Part shown: one piece after another, positions 55,557 to 64,000 of the stretch
How the letters are laid out: each line of letters starts with the position of its first letter
Numbering within the stretch: position 1 is the stretch's first letter
Assembly (NCBI GenBank): GCA_023678885.1
Contig: CM042962.1
Location: 17,994,336-18,058,335, forward strand
DNA length: 64,000 bases
Source: Pogostemon cablin
Lineage: Eukaryota; Streptophyta; Magnoliopsida; Lamiales; Lamiaceae
Reading direction: 5' to 3'
Program-made: the position numbers and the translations under genes
The notes under the pieces: model-generated
What the model saw: the letters and a program-made list of their open reading frames with translations, nothing else
Databases searched by the model: none
What the model was told of the DNA's origin: nothing

Positions 55557-56645
55557 TACTAAGTAGCTAAGCAACAAATAATTAAAATAAAAATTAAATT
55601 AGCAAATAAAGTAAACAAGCAATAGAGATAATACGACTCTGATCAAATGAGAAAGTAGGTAGCTTCAGGTCATCCAGATTTACTTATTAACTCCCTTTCC
55701 ATGCATTGATATCCGACTCTGCCTTGTGGTCTATGGACGCATCACTAAACCATGAAAATCTACTCTATTGACATAAGTAAATATGCGTATGACACGTGTG
55801 AGTATCCTTGGAGAAAGAGTTATAATTCACCCCATTTTTTAGGTACTATCAGTATCAATTATTTCCCGTGCACTTAGTACTCTAACCTGATATGATCTCC
55901 CTTTTTAGGTACTATGAAGTTATACTCTTTATCCTACTTATTAACCCAAATAATATTCAAATTAACAAGTATTTATATAAGATAGTTCTAATAAGACTTC
56001 GAAATCCCTTCACCTAGAATTATAACATGTAATTCTGCTCAACGTGAACTCACTCAATCAATAACCAAGATATGTATTCAGACTCTACATCACAGTTAAA
56101 GATGCACAAAACGACTGTGAGTATGAATTGAAAAGGCGTAGTCTTATATAAAATAAATCACAAGTAGTGTTGTACGTAGTTTATACATGGAAATTCAATT
56201 AACTCATAAAACCTTCATAACCCTAGAACTCCCAATGCGGTTCTAGGCCATGATTGATCTAGGAACAATCATGGTGGTTGGTAGGATCTTACCTATAGTC
56301 TTGAAAATTACAAGATAAATTAAGTAGCGAAGTAAACCTAGATGCGGGCGCCGTCGCTACTCTCTCCGTCTTGAATCTTCACTTGGTTCTCACTTGATTC
56401 GACAGACGTACCTCTCTCCACTGCTCCCTAGGATGGAGTTAGGGTTTGGATGTGGTGTAGGATGGATGTGAATCTAACTCCCTTCTTGATATGCTCTACA
56501 TACCTTTTTATACCTGTAAAGGGCTCCTCACGGACTTTTGATGGGCTTTTACTTGAGGCACACGTCAAATTTGGTAAAAGAAACCCGAAACTACTAAAAA
56601 TAGCATCAGCGACATTCTACTCGACCAAACCTCCACTGGTCGAGC
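55557..56645 (-). repeat. Element B 5' LTR, visible part
   Basis: The minus strand reads from CTCGACCA motifs and a TATAAAAAGG box (about 56508-56517) through CGCATCTAGGTTTACTTCGC and the tRNA-like phrase CGGATATCAATGCATGG, to the deletion joining gag at 55556. At 56645/56646 element E begins. The missing 5' part of this LTR should lie beyond the window, past the E 3' LTR. Confidence 0.85.
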
Positions 56646-58003
56646 TGTTGGATTATATACTAAAAGTCTAGCTTTTTGTATGAACAATGTTATAACAATT
56701 AATTTGAAATGAGAATCATACGATCGAATGATTGCGTCTTATAATTTATTTATATGCACGATGCAATAGTCCACTTACTTTATACTGTAGATAATATGTT
56801 GTGCGACAACACGCGGAAGATCATATTATCGGTTTCCTTATAAAGTATAAACAGATGCTCACAACCGAGATAGACGGGGACTCTCTATCGGGATGGTTTT
56901 AGTGTGGTTTGGTATTAGCTTGTTTTGGCTATAGAATCACATTAGTGCACTTGTGTGTATTGAGCAGGACCGCTTGAGATCGTTCGACTTATACTGACTT
57001 ATAGGAGAACTTGATCTCAGTTATTATGGAAGTTCGTGCTCTTAATCCCTATATAATAACTTCGACAAGTAGGGCAGTATTTATTTCTTTGATTCATCAA
57101 TGAGTGAGATTTACATGTAATTAAATCAACAAACTCTGTGAGTTGGGAAGTAATGCTGTCTCTATGGTGTGCTATTGATTGTAGAAGGAATCTGTGTCCG
57201 TCATAGGTTGATGATGTCCCCTTGAGGAGCTCATAAGGATTATCATGTGAACCCTGCAGGTGGAATTTATTCCGGCATGATAATGAGATTGAGTGGTACT
57301 ACTCTTGGATGGATATTAATTAATTGAGTTGTCAGTAACTAAAATTAATTAATGGATATTATATATCTTAAACATGGGGAGACTAACGGGCTCATAATAA
57401 GGAGCCCAAAACGTAATTTTGGGATTGGAAAGGCAGTGCAGTAATAATATTTTAGTGGAATATATTATTATTATTGGACTTAAGTATAAGCTTTGGGCTA
57501 AGCTTGGATACTTAAGCCCAATGGAGGCCCAACCCAATTTCTCCTCCTGGTCCCTGCTGTAGCCCATGTATGTAAGTCACCTCGGCTTATCTGGAACCGT
57601 AATCTTATTCATTACTCACGTGTGATGAGGGTTGAGAGCAGATTGAGGAGGTCTCGTAGATCGTCGCCCACACGACAGAAGATCAGAAGGTAGTTTGCTA
57701 CTGCTGTCCGCCACCTCGCGAAATTTATATAAAATCGTACAGTACTCAGAATTCGATGATCAATATACTGACGGAAAGCCGTTGAAGAGAGGATCGTCTG
57801 AGTATAAAGATCATTCAATTTTGACATCAGACGAGGAAGTTATGTCTATTCTCGTGGGACTGCACAGTCTGCCAGTGAGAATCCTTCATCTTCTACATAC
57901 CCTGGTGAACGGTAATCGTTTCTATAATTTATTGCTTCCGCTGATATTAGAAACGCATGGATCCCTAACGGATCACATTAACCAAATGATCCAAGTGCCA
58001 ACA
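56646..58003 (+). repeat. Element E 5' LTR
   Basis: TGTTGGATTATATACTAAAA ... AAATGATCCAAGTGCCAACA, 1358 bases, TG...CA ended. It holds the shared module from about 57773 (GGAAAGCCGTTGAAGAGAGG). The first 358 bases are nearly identical to 63643-64000. Confidence 0.95.
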
Positions 58004-58005
58004 AT

Positions 58006-58021
58006 TGGTATCAGCGCGAGG
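58006..58021 (+). promoter_or_regulatory. Primer binding site, initiator-Met type (element E)
   Basis: TGGTATCAGCGCGAGG, two bases after the LTR. It resembles TGGTATCAGAGC, complementary to plant initiator Met tRNA, which most plant copia elements use. Confidence 0.85.
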
Positions 58022-58308
58022 TTTTGTGGTGAAGTGTGAAACGTTAGGCTAGGGTTTATATGGTTAGTTTTTTGAAATTAGGATCACATGTTTAGGGTTT
58101 TGGTTTTACTGCTAAATCATGAATATCCCTATGTGATATATACCCTGTATCATACCTATTTTTTCGATGGTTGAGTGTGAGAGGATTCGACAAAAACTGT
58201 TTGTCAATTTCACATGGAAGGAAGAAAAAGTGGGCAAAAAAAAACAGATTCACGTTTTTGAGAGAAAAACCAGCGCAGTGATATTGCAGAGGCAATAACC
58301 GGAGTTTC

Positions 58309-58568
58309 AACCATCGGATCAAGCTGAATTTTGGTCAGCACGTTTGGATTTTGTGGATGTACATTCGGAACGGTGAAGATCGTATTTGGAGCATTGTGTT
58401 GTCGGGAATACGCCGAAAACATAAGTAAGTTTTTGGGCGATTCTGTTCTGCGCAGTCGAGGGAAAAGAGCTGTTTCTCACAAACTAACCGTTGGATCGAC
58501 CTGTAATTTGGACAGCATGTTTAGAACTCACAGAGTAGATTCTGAACGGTGAAGATTGGATTCTAGTG
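58309..58568 (+). repeat. Two-copy ~176-base repeat in the E leader
   Basis: AACCATCGGATCAAGCTGAA at about 58309 and AACCGTTGGATCGACCTGTA at about 58485 start related segments. Each continues with TTTGG(T/A)CAGCA(C/T)GTTT and ends GAACGGTGAAGAT. The leader before and after has no supportable ORF. Confidence 0.6.
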
Positions 58569-58984
58569 TCTACAGTTGCGAACCCTGAACGACAGTTGGT
58601 GTAGTTTGGTGTTGCGCATTGGGAACACTGAACTTGGTTCCGTGCAAGTAGGCCCTTGGACGAGCGACAGCCCGAGCGAGGAGCGCTCGTCTAGGAACAT
58701 GGTGTTGTGCACAGCATCAAGTGAATGGCACGGCTGGGGCGCGTTTTGAACCGGGCAAAGAGCGATCAACTGCTGGACGTGTGCTGCTCGTTGGCGTGCG
58801 TAGCAGCGTGCTAAGTATCAGGCAGCCTAATGGGCATTGGTGCTTGTTGGGAGCTCGGGACATGACGTGTAAATCTTTCACGTTGGAGAGGAGTCGCACA
58901 CGTTGGCTTGCTGGATGTTGGGATGGCGTGCATGGTGGCGTGCCATGTGGCGCGCGGAACACTGTGTGAGGCTGCGCGAATGAA

Positions 58985-59863
58985 GGTTCGATCGATGCTG
59001 CATCAGGTTCGAGCGGATTCACATCAGGTTCGATTGGTCTGCATCAGGTTCGATCGATGCTGCACCAGGTTCGAGCGAATTCACATCAGGTTCAATTGGT
59101 CTGCATCAGGTTCGATCGATGGTGCACTAGGTTCGAGCGGATTCACATCAGGTTCGATTGGTCTGCATCAGGTTCGATCGATGCTGCACCAGGTTCGAGC
59201 GGATTCACATCAGGTTCGATTGTCTGCATCAGGTTCGATCGAGGCTGCACCAGGTTCGAGCGGATTCACATCAGGTTCGATTGGTCTGCATCAGGTTCGA
59301 TCGATGCTGCATCAGGTTCGAGCGGATTCACATCAGGATCGATTGGTCTGCATCAGGTTCGATCGATGCTGCACCAGGTTCGAGTGGATTCACATCAGGT
59401 TCGATTGGTCTGCATCAGGTTCGATCGATGCTGCATCAGGTTCGAGCGGATTCACATCAGGTTCGATAGGTCTGCATCAGGTTTGATCGATGCTGCATCA
59501 GGTTCGAGCGGATTAACATCAGGTTCGATTGGTCTGCATCAGGTTCGATCGATGCTGCACCAGGTTCGAGCGGATTCACATCAGGTTCGATTGGTCTGCA
59601 TCAGGTTCGATCGATGGTGCACTATGTTCGAGCAGATTCACATCAGGTTGGATTGATTTGCATCAGGTTCGATCGATGCTGCACTAGGTTTGAGCGGATT
59701 CACATCAGGTTCGATTGATCTGCATCAGGTTCGATCGATGATGCACCATGTTCGAGCGGATTCACATCAGGTTCGATTGGTCTGCATCAGGTTCGATTGA
59801 CTCTGCACCAGGTTCGAGCGGATTTGCATCAGGTTCGACTGGTCTGCATCAGGTTCCACGTGA
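58985..59863 (+). repeat. 62-base higher-order tandem repeat, 14 copies (E leader)
   Basis: Units start (GGTTCGATCGATGC) at 58985, 59047, 59109, 59171, 59232, 59294, 59356, 59418, 59480, 59542, 59604, 59666, 59728 and 59790, with a partial unit at 59852. All are 62 bases except one of 61. Each unit contains three ~21-base sub-repeats sharing CAxCAGGTTCGA: GCATCAGGTTCGATCGATGC, GCACCAGGTTCGAGCGGATT and ACATCAGGTTCGATTGGTC. Because 62 is not a multiple of 3, reading frames rotate from unit to unit, and long open frames exist in all three forward frames. Confidence 0.95.
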
Positions 59864-59939
59864 GTCTCCACAATGTGATCGGGCAGGGTGCCGGAGTGGT
59901 GGAGCAGGCTGCGGGGAGGTCGATCCCCGTCGCAGTTGT

Positions 59940-60715
59940 CCGCATTCGTGAGTAGTGGCGAACAATCGAATTCGCTGTTATATAACTGTTATAATTTATT
60001 TATTAATTGATTATTGTTATATATGTATGCATGTTTTCTGTGATTTACTGCCTTATGTGCTGTAATATGAGCATGCTAGGTTACGTATATTATTCTGAAT
60101 ATTATATGCATGTAAAAACCCTTGGTTTTAAATAACTAAGTGGGAGAGGGAATTGATAATTAATTCCCGCGGCCTCCATTATTGGTTTGTTAGTAATGTG
60201 AATAAACTTGCGCGTCGGCATTAGAGCCTTCCTCCCCATCGGATGAGTTTATTCATAGATTGCTGGAACATACTTCATTAAATAATTATGTTTGTAATGT
60301 GATGCATATGAACTTGCGCTTTGGCACTCCCTATCGGATGAGCTTATATGCGGTTCACTGGTACAAACTTATAATTGATGACTGTAGGAAGTTATCCAAG
60401 CGCGTGTGTACTTCACCATCTGTAAGGCACATAAGCTTGCGCAATGGACTTGGGGTCAAATAATGGTGTACACTTAGATGCAAATAATAAGTATCCTCCC
60501 CATCGGAGTCACTGCTTTTATTTGCATGGCTAAAGAGGAACCGACTATTAATTATTTTGTCATAAAGTTAGGTTGACAAATGAATTAATGGGTAAAACCT
60601 TCTCTTGTAAATGTTCGGGTTTATAAATGTCCACACTATCGTGGCTTGCAAACTCACGGTGCTTGAGATGTCGGTGAATTTATATTTTATATTGTTTTGA
60701 GGGAATCAATATAAA
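59940..60715 (+). other. E leader, rest, with three diverged repeats
   Basis: No supportable ORF. Phrases of the type CTTGCGCxxxGGCA ... CTCCCxATCGGATGAGTTTAT occur near 60208-60260, 60313-60345 and 60433-60525. The same region is present in F (4565 to about 3800, minus strand), so it is an old part of this copia family. A possible gag start ATGGATAAATTCGAAGATT lies at 60716. Confidence 0.55.
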
Positions 60716-61200
60716 TGGATAAATTCGAAGATTTGATCGGTATATATATTTTATGATTCTCTGAATTTCGAATAGTTTTATTTCACTTATGGTTGACCAA
60801 AAGAAATTATATTTACTGGTCCAAAATTAGATGATTAGAAAAGAATCTTGGATTCTAATTTTACTGCTTAAGAAATACATGTGTGTTCTCACAAAAGACT
60901 TATCATGATGCATATTAAAGTCTCTGGTGAAGAGATAAGAGATTCATAGAAATATGATGGTCTCATGTAACTCTTCGGATACTTGAGTAAGTTAAAAGGC
61001 GGTAGGTCATGATTGAATTTGATGAATGAATTGGAAATACATGGAATAGAAGTTGAAAGGGAAACCTAAGTCAATTTTATTCTTCATTGTTTGCCTAAAT
61101 GTTTTGAGCAAGTTCCACCTGAATTACAAAAAGGCTGTATATGGTGGGGAACTTCTGACAAAACATATGGCGAAGAAAATCCAATTTCATCAAGATGTGA
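60716..61200 (+). pseudogene. Element E gag remnant
   Basis: From ATGGATAAATTCGAAGATT, several stops follow quickly. Recognisable text is FDELEIHGIEVEREP and KFHLNYKKA near 61015-61130, corresponding to the better-kept minus-strand gag frame of F at 3499-3690. No zinc knuckle is seen. The protein would package element RNA in intact relatives. Confidence 0.6.
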
Positions 61201-61245
61201 ACAAGGTTAGTATCTCATTCACTAGTTGTTGAAGCATGATTAGCG

Positions 61246-61536
61246 TTGGCATTTACTGACATGTTGTGTGTAGATACCGAAATCACTAAAAGCCTGCAAC
61301 TAAGTGATGATGAAATAATAATATACATGGGTAAAACTACGAGAGTAGTGGTTGTTGCAGTGGGAGTTGTTTATTTATCTTACGATATGAATAAACGTTT
61401 GATTATGAGAAATTGTCTTTACGTACGTTTTCATAGAAAGAATTTTATTTCAGTTTCTATGCATTTATGGATGGATACTCCATTTCATTTAAATGACATG
61501 GTCATAGTAATGAAGAATGGAGCTATAATTTGTTAA
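61246..61536 (+). pseudogene. Element E protease region
   Basis: Open 96-codon frame: LSDDEIIIYMGKTTRVVVVA, VGVVYLSYDMNKRLIMRNCL, YVRFHRKNFISVSMHLWMD. This is the copia segment with the pattern 'V--G--V-V---G-V-L...L-NC-YVP--RKNLISVS' that follows the protease active site. The D-S/T-G site itself is not visible upstream. F has the same segment at 3104-3310. Confidence 0.7.
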
Positions 61537-61539
61537 GGT

Positions 61540-61860
61540 ACATTAGTGACAATTTGTAAACTCTTAAATCACGTTTATACCACGGATGCAACAAATAGTA
61601 ATTAATAATGCGTCTTTTAATCCTAATAAGAGAATGACTCTTATGCAAATGATTAGATAGATGATGAATTATTTGGAATTACTAAATTTATTTTATGGGT
61701 ATACCATAGAAACAGCATGTCGTGTAACGTTTGTCTGTTTGTGGGATATTCTAGAATAATGAAGGGTGATGATTTATTTAATCCAAAAGATCAAAGGGTG
61801 ATTGTTAACACAAACACTAGTTTTTTTTTTTGGAAAAGGACTATGTATTAAATCATAAAC
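61540..61860 (+). pseudogene. Element E integrase, core deleted
   Basis: After a short spacer the sequence passes directly to LxxxVRxMM-type text (ATGATTAGATAGATGATGAA, about 61650) and then VGYSRIMKGDDLFNPKDQRV then NTNTSFFF, the end of the copia integrase region. The WHLRLGH and HSD blocks present in F at 2900-3006 are absent, so ~380 bases of core are missing. This copy cannot encode an active integrase. Confidence 0.7.
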
Positions 61861-62279
61861 CTATGTATAAATTGTTCTACAGGAAGTGAGAGGGAAAACA
61901 CAAAGTATTAGTACCAAGTGTATAAGAGGATATACCACAAGTTAAACTGCAAAGCGTGTCATGTCTGATATACAATTGCGTGTAGTGCCTTGTCGTAGTG
62001 GGAGGGTTGTTCGACAACTTGTAAGATATATATTTTGGGAGAGTCGTGAGACTTAGTCCCTAGTAAACATGGATTGAACCCACAGATACGATGAAGCACT
62101 ACAAGATCGAAATGCGATATCTTATCTAGTGCGATGATGTTGAAATAGAATTGATGAATTCTAAATTAAATTTGGGAGCTTGTAAGATCACTAAATGGTG
62201 TAAAAGCCATTGGAAGTGGTCATACAAAATAAAAGAGGATCATATGGTAAGGTGAAAACCTTGGAAGCAAAGCTTGTTG

Positions 62280-62820
62280 CGAAAAAGGTATACTCAGAAA
62301 GAAAGGGTTCGATTATGAGATAACCTGTTCGCCGGTAGCTATGCCTAAGTCGATCCGGACTCTTTTACCTGTTGCTACTCATATGGAATATGAGGGATAG
62401 CAAATAGATGTCAAGACAACTTTCCTGAATGGAAGTCTTGAGGAAAACATCTATGTTAAGCAACCAGAGTGATTCATTGCAAAGAGCTAAGAGCATTTTG
62501 ATATTAAGCTTAAAAGTGTCCATCAATGGACTAAAGCAAGCTTCAAAATTATAGAACATCCGTTTTGATGAAGAAATCCAGTGATATGAATTTTATCAAT
62601 GCTCGAATATGTCTTGTGTATTGAAAAGAGTGACGGAAATGTGGTGGTATTTTTGTACTATACGTAGATGATATATTGCTCATTGGAGACAATGAAAGAG
62701 TATTGTCAGGCGTATGGGTATGATTAATAAAGCAGTATGAAATGAAGGACTTAAGAAGAGTAAAAATATCCTTTTGATCACGGTAATACGGATCACAAAA
62801 AGGGTGTTAGGCTTAGCTCA
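62280..62820 (+). pseudogene. Element E reverse transcriptase remnant
   Basis: Contains IDVKTTFLNGSLEENIYVKQ (62404-62466), the copia RT signature around DVKTAFLNGxLEExIYMxQP, and YVDDILLIG at 62661-62687 with the catalytic YVDD intact. Stops and frame changes lie in between (for example before IDVKT at 62399 and after KQPE). The region upstream of 62280, roughly from 61860, is a degenerate linker with no clear domain. Confidence 0.75.
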
Positions 62821-62879
62821 AGTTTAGCAAAATGATACGATCCTTACTCATTTAGTATGTGAATTTATCTAAGTGAATG

Positions 62880-63490
62880 TGTCTTGAGACACAAAAAGAG
62901 ATAAAGGTGATGAAAGCGGTTCCTTATGCTTCGGCGAATAAGGAAGCTTAATCTAAGGAATGCTATGCATGAGAATGGATAATTGTATTGTCAATTGCAT
63001 AGACAGTGAGTATCAAGGTAACTCGAAATAAGAATGTTGAACTGTGGTAAGACATATATTTATGTACCTGAAAAGGACTAGAAATTATATGTAGGCTTAC
63101 CGGACAGATTCGTGCTTCTTATGAGTTACGTAGATTCGGATTTTTCAAATCAGATAGGGATAGCAGTAAATCCACCTCAAGGTTATGTGTTTAATTTTAA
63201 GAAGTAGAGCCATAATATGGAGGAGTGTTATATAGAAATATATTTCGAACTCCGGACTCCATCATGGAAAGATGATAAATTGGAGCCTATAAGGCACCCA
63301 AATTATCTATATGACTCTAGAAACTTCATGATGGACTTTGAAGTATTTCTAATTTTGCCCAATATTATCACAATTTAAATTAATGATATTGGTGCAGTTG
63401 CAAACTTGAAGGAATCACGAGTCCATAAGGCAATTAAACACATGGAGCGCGAGTACCACCTGTTACGAGAAATTGTATGATGAGGGGAAG
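62880..63490 (+). pseudogene. Element E RNase H remnant
   Basis: Blocks: MKAVPYASANKEA (pattern VPYASAVGSLMYAM), MYLKRTRNYM, YVDSDFSNQ (pattern GYxDSDYAGD) and KHMEREYHLLREIV at about 63437-63478 (pattern HIExxYHxIRE). It is broken by many stops. The tail ...NPFTRTINESF-type sequence and the polypurine-like AGTATAAGTTGGAGAT (63627-63642) follow. Confidence 0.75.
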
Positions 63491-63642
63491 GTTGTTGTCG
63501 TCTAGATTGCATCGGATGATAACCTAGTAAATCCATTTACAAGGACCATAAACGAAAGCTTTTGATGGTCGTGTAGTAGGAGTGGGAATCAGATGTATGG
63601 CGGAAGACATGACAGCATAGTCTTTTAGTATAAGTTGGAGAT

Positions 63643-64000
63643 TGTTGGATTATATATTAAAAGTCTAGCTTTTTGTATGAACAATGTTATAACAATTAAT
63701 TTGAAATGAGAATCATACAATCAAATGATTGCGTCTTATAATTTATTTATATGCACGATGCAATAGTCCACTTACTTTATACTGTAGATAATATGTTGTG
63801 CGACAACACGCGGAAGATCATATTATCGGTTTCCTTATAAAGTATAAACAGATGCTCACAACCGAGATAGACGGGGACTCTCTATCGGGATGGTTGTAGT
63901 GTGGTTTGGTATTAGCTTGTCTTGGCTATAGAATCACATTAGTGCACTTGTGTGTATTGAGCAGGACCGCTTGAGATCGTTCGACTTATACTGACTTATA
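63643..64000 (+). repeat. Element E 3' LTR (cut by the window end)
   Basis: TGTTGGATTATATATTAAAA onward; 358 bases are visible, with five differences from the 5' LTR by eye (C/T near base 15, two in ATACGATCGAAT/ATACAATCAAAT, one in GGTTTTAG/GGTTGTAG, one in TTGTTTTGG/TTGTCTTGG). Confidence 0.93.

Larger units (their letters stand above)
40911..56645 (-). mobile_element. Element B: Athila-type Ty3/gypsy, multiply interrupted
   Basis: Minus-strand order from the right: 5' LTR part (56645 to about 55557), gag, motif cluster, protease, RT, RNase H, integrase, then 3' LTR parts. Two internal deletions are visible. LTR end, primer site and gag start are lost at about 55556. The integrase C-terminus, ORF1 and the 5' half of the 3' LTR are lost at about 50185. 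It hosts three later insertions: a copia solo LTR, element D, and element E in its 5' LTR, past which B should continue outside the window. Its left terminus, TGATGAGCG at 40911, is the reverse complement of an LTR end ...CATCA. Confidence 0.88.
56646..64000 (+). mobile_element. Element E: young Ty1/copia retrotransposon
   Basis: 5' LTR 56646-58003; primer site TGGTATCAGCGCGAGG; a ~2.9-kb leader with tandem repeats; gag, protease, a truncated integrase, RT, RNase H; polypurine tract; 3' LTR from 63643 running off the window. The two LTRs differ at only 5 of 358 positions by eye. The coding part is nevertheless full of stops and lacks the integrase core, so E was copied from an already defective template. 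It inserted into the 5' LTR of B; the left flank is CGAGC, and its duplicate should follow the 3' LTR outside the window. Confidence 0.9.

Noticed and set aside
59057..59656. 199-codon open frame with repeated HQVR/SGSID text, as a possible repeat protein
   Set aside because: It is a by-product of the 62-base tandem array. Overlapping long frames exist in the other two forward frames as well, and the array lies in the copia leader before gag.
1..64000. A new defence, metabolic or enzymatic gene system
   Set aside because: All recognisable coding sequence belongs to known retrotransposon domains or to two broken host-gene pieces. The unusual features are in cis-regulatory and repeat structure, not in a new gene set.

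Overview
This window is a block of nested, decayed LTR retrotransposons from a plant nuclear genome, most likely a flowering plant. The evidence for a plant is: Athila-type Ty3/gypsy elements primed by the tRNA-Asp-like sequence TGGCGCCGTTACCGGGGA; a chromodomain (Tekay/Del-like) Ty3 element; a Ty1/copia family with TGTTGG...CCAACA LTRs and an initiator-Met-type primer site; a Stowaway MITE; and an exon of an IQ67-domain (IQD) gene. The sequence is AT-rich. I see no intact protein-coding gene, no tRNA or rRNA gene and no CRISPR array. Nearly all coding sequence is pseudogenised by stops, frameshifts and deletions.

Layout, with element names used here only. 1-369: AT-rich, unassigned. 370-1193: G, truncated Athila LTR (-). 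1194-4565: F, truncated copia element (-). 4612-6330: exon-like blocks of an unrecognised host-type gene (-). 6428-20174: A, an old Athila element (+) with gag, protease (PR), reverse transcriptase (RT), RNase H, integrase (IN) and a post-pol ORF1; its gag is split by a copia solo LTR (8023-9420, duplication TGCAC). 20175-22044: H, 3' end of a copia element (+). 22045-26625: I, 5'-truncated chromodomain Ty3 element (+). 26838-40180: C, a second Athila family (+), with ORF1, an extra acidic ORF2 and a Stowaway MITE. 40192-40342: IQD exon. 40911-56645 and probably beyond 64000: B, an Athila element (-). Its 3' LTR is split by a copia solo LTR (41353-42542, duplication CCTTT) and by D, a gag-only Athila derivative (42757-49998, duplication GTGAA). 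Its 5' LTR is split by E. 56646 to past the window end: E, a young copia element (+).

Relative age: B is older than D, E and the 41353 solo LTR, which all lie inside it; A is older than the 8023 solo LTR. E is the youngest by LTR similarity: 5 differences counted by eye over the 358 shared bases. Even so, its coding region is dead, so it was probably copied by proteins supplied in trans.

The most interesting signals are cis-architecture, not a new enzyme. (1) In the two Athila families A and C, the spacer between integrase and ORF1 carries sequence matching the element's own LTR promoter region, which suggests a U3-derived internal promoter for ORF1. (2) Each Athila element carries its own short, often palindromic motif repeated in several places (GGTTCGACC in A and D, GCTCGACC/GGTCGAGC in B, GGCCGTGT in C), as if homogenised within the element. 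(3) A ~93-bp LTR module is shared between the copia family and the Athila D/G family, which belong to different superfamilies. (4) The copia leader of E holds 14 copies of a 62-bp higher-order repeat that stays open in long stretches of all three forward frames. (5) B appears to have inserted at the start of an exon of an IQD gene. All of this was read by eye, without alignment or database search.
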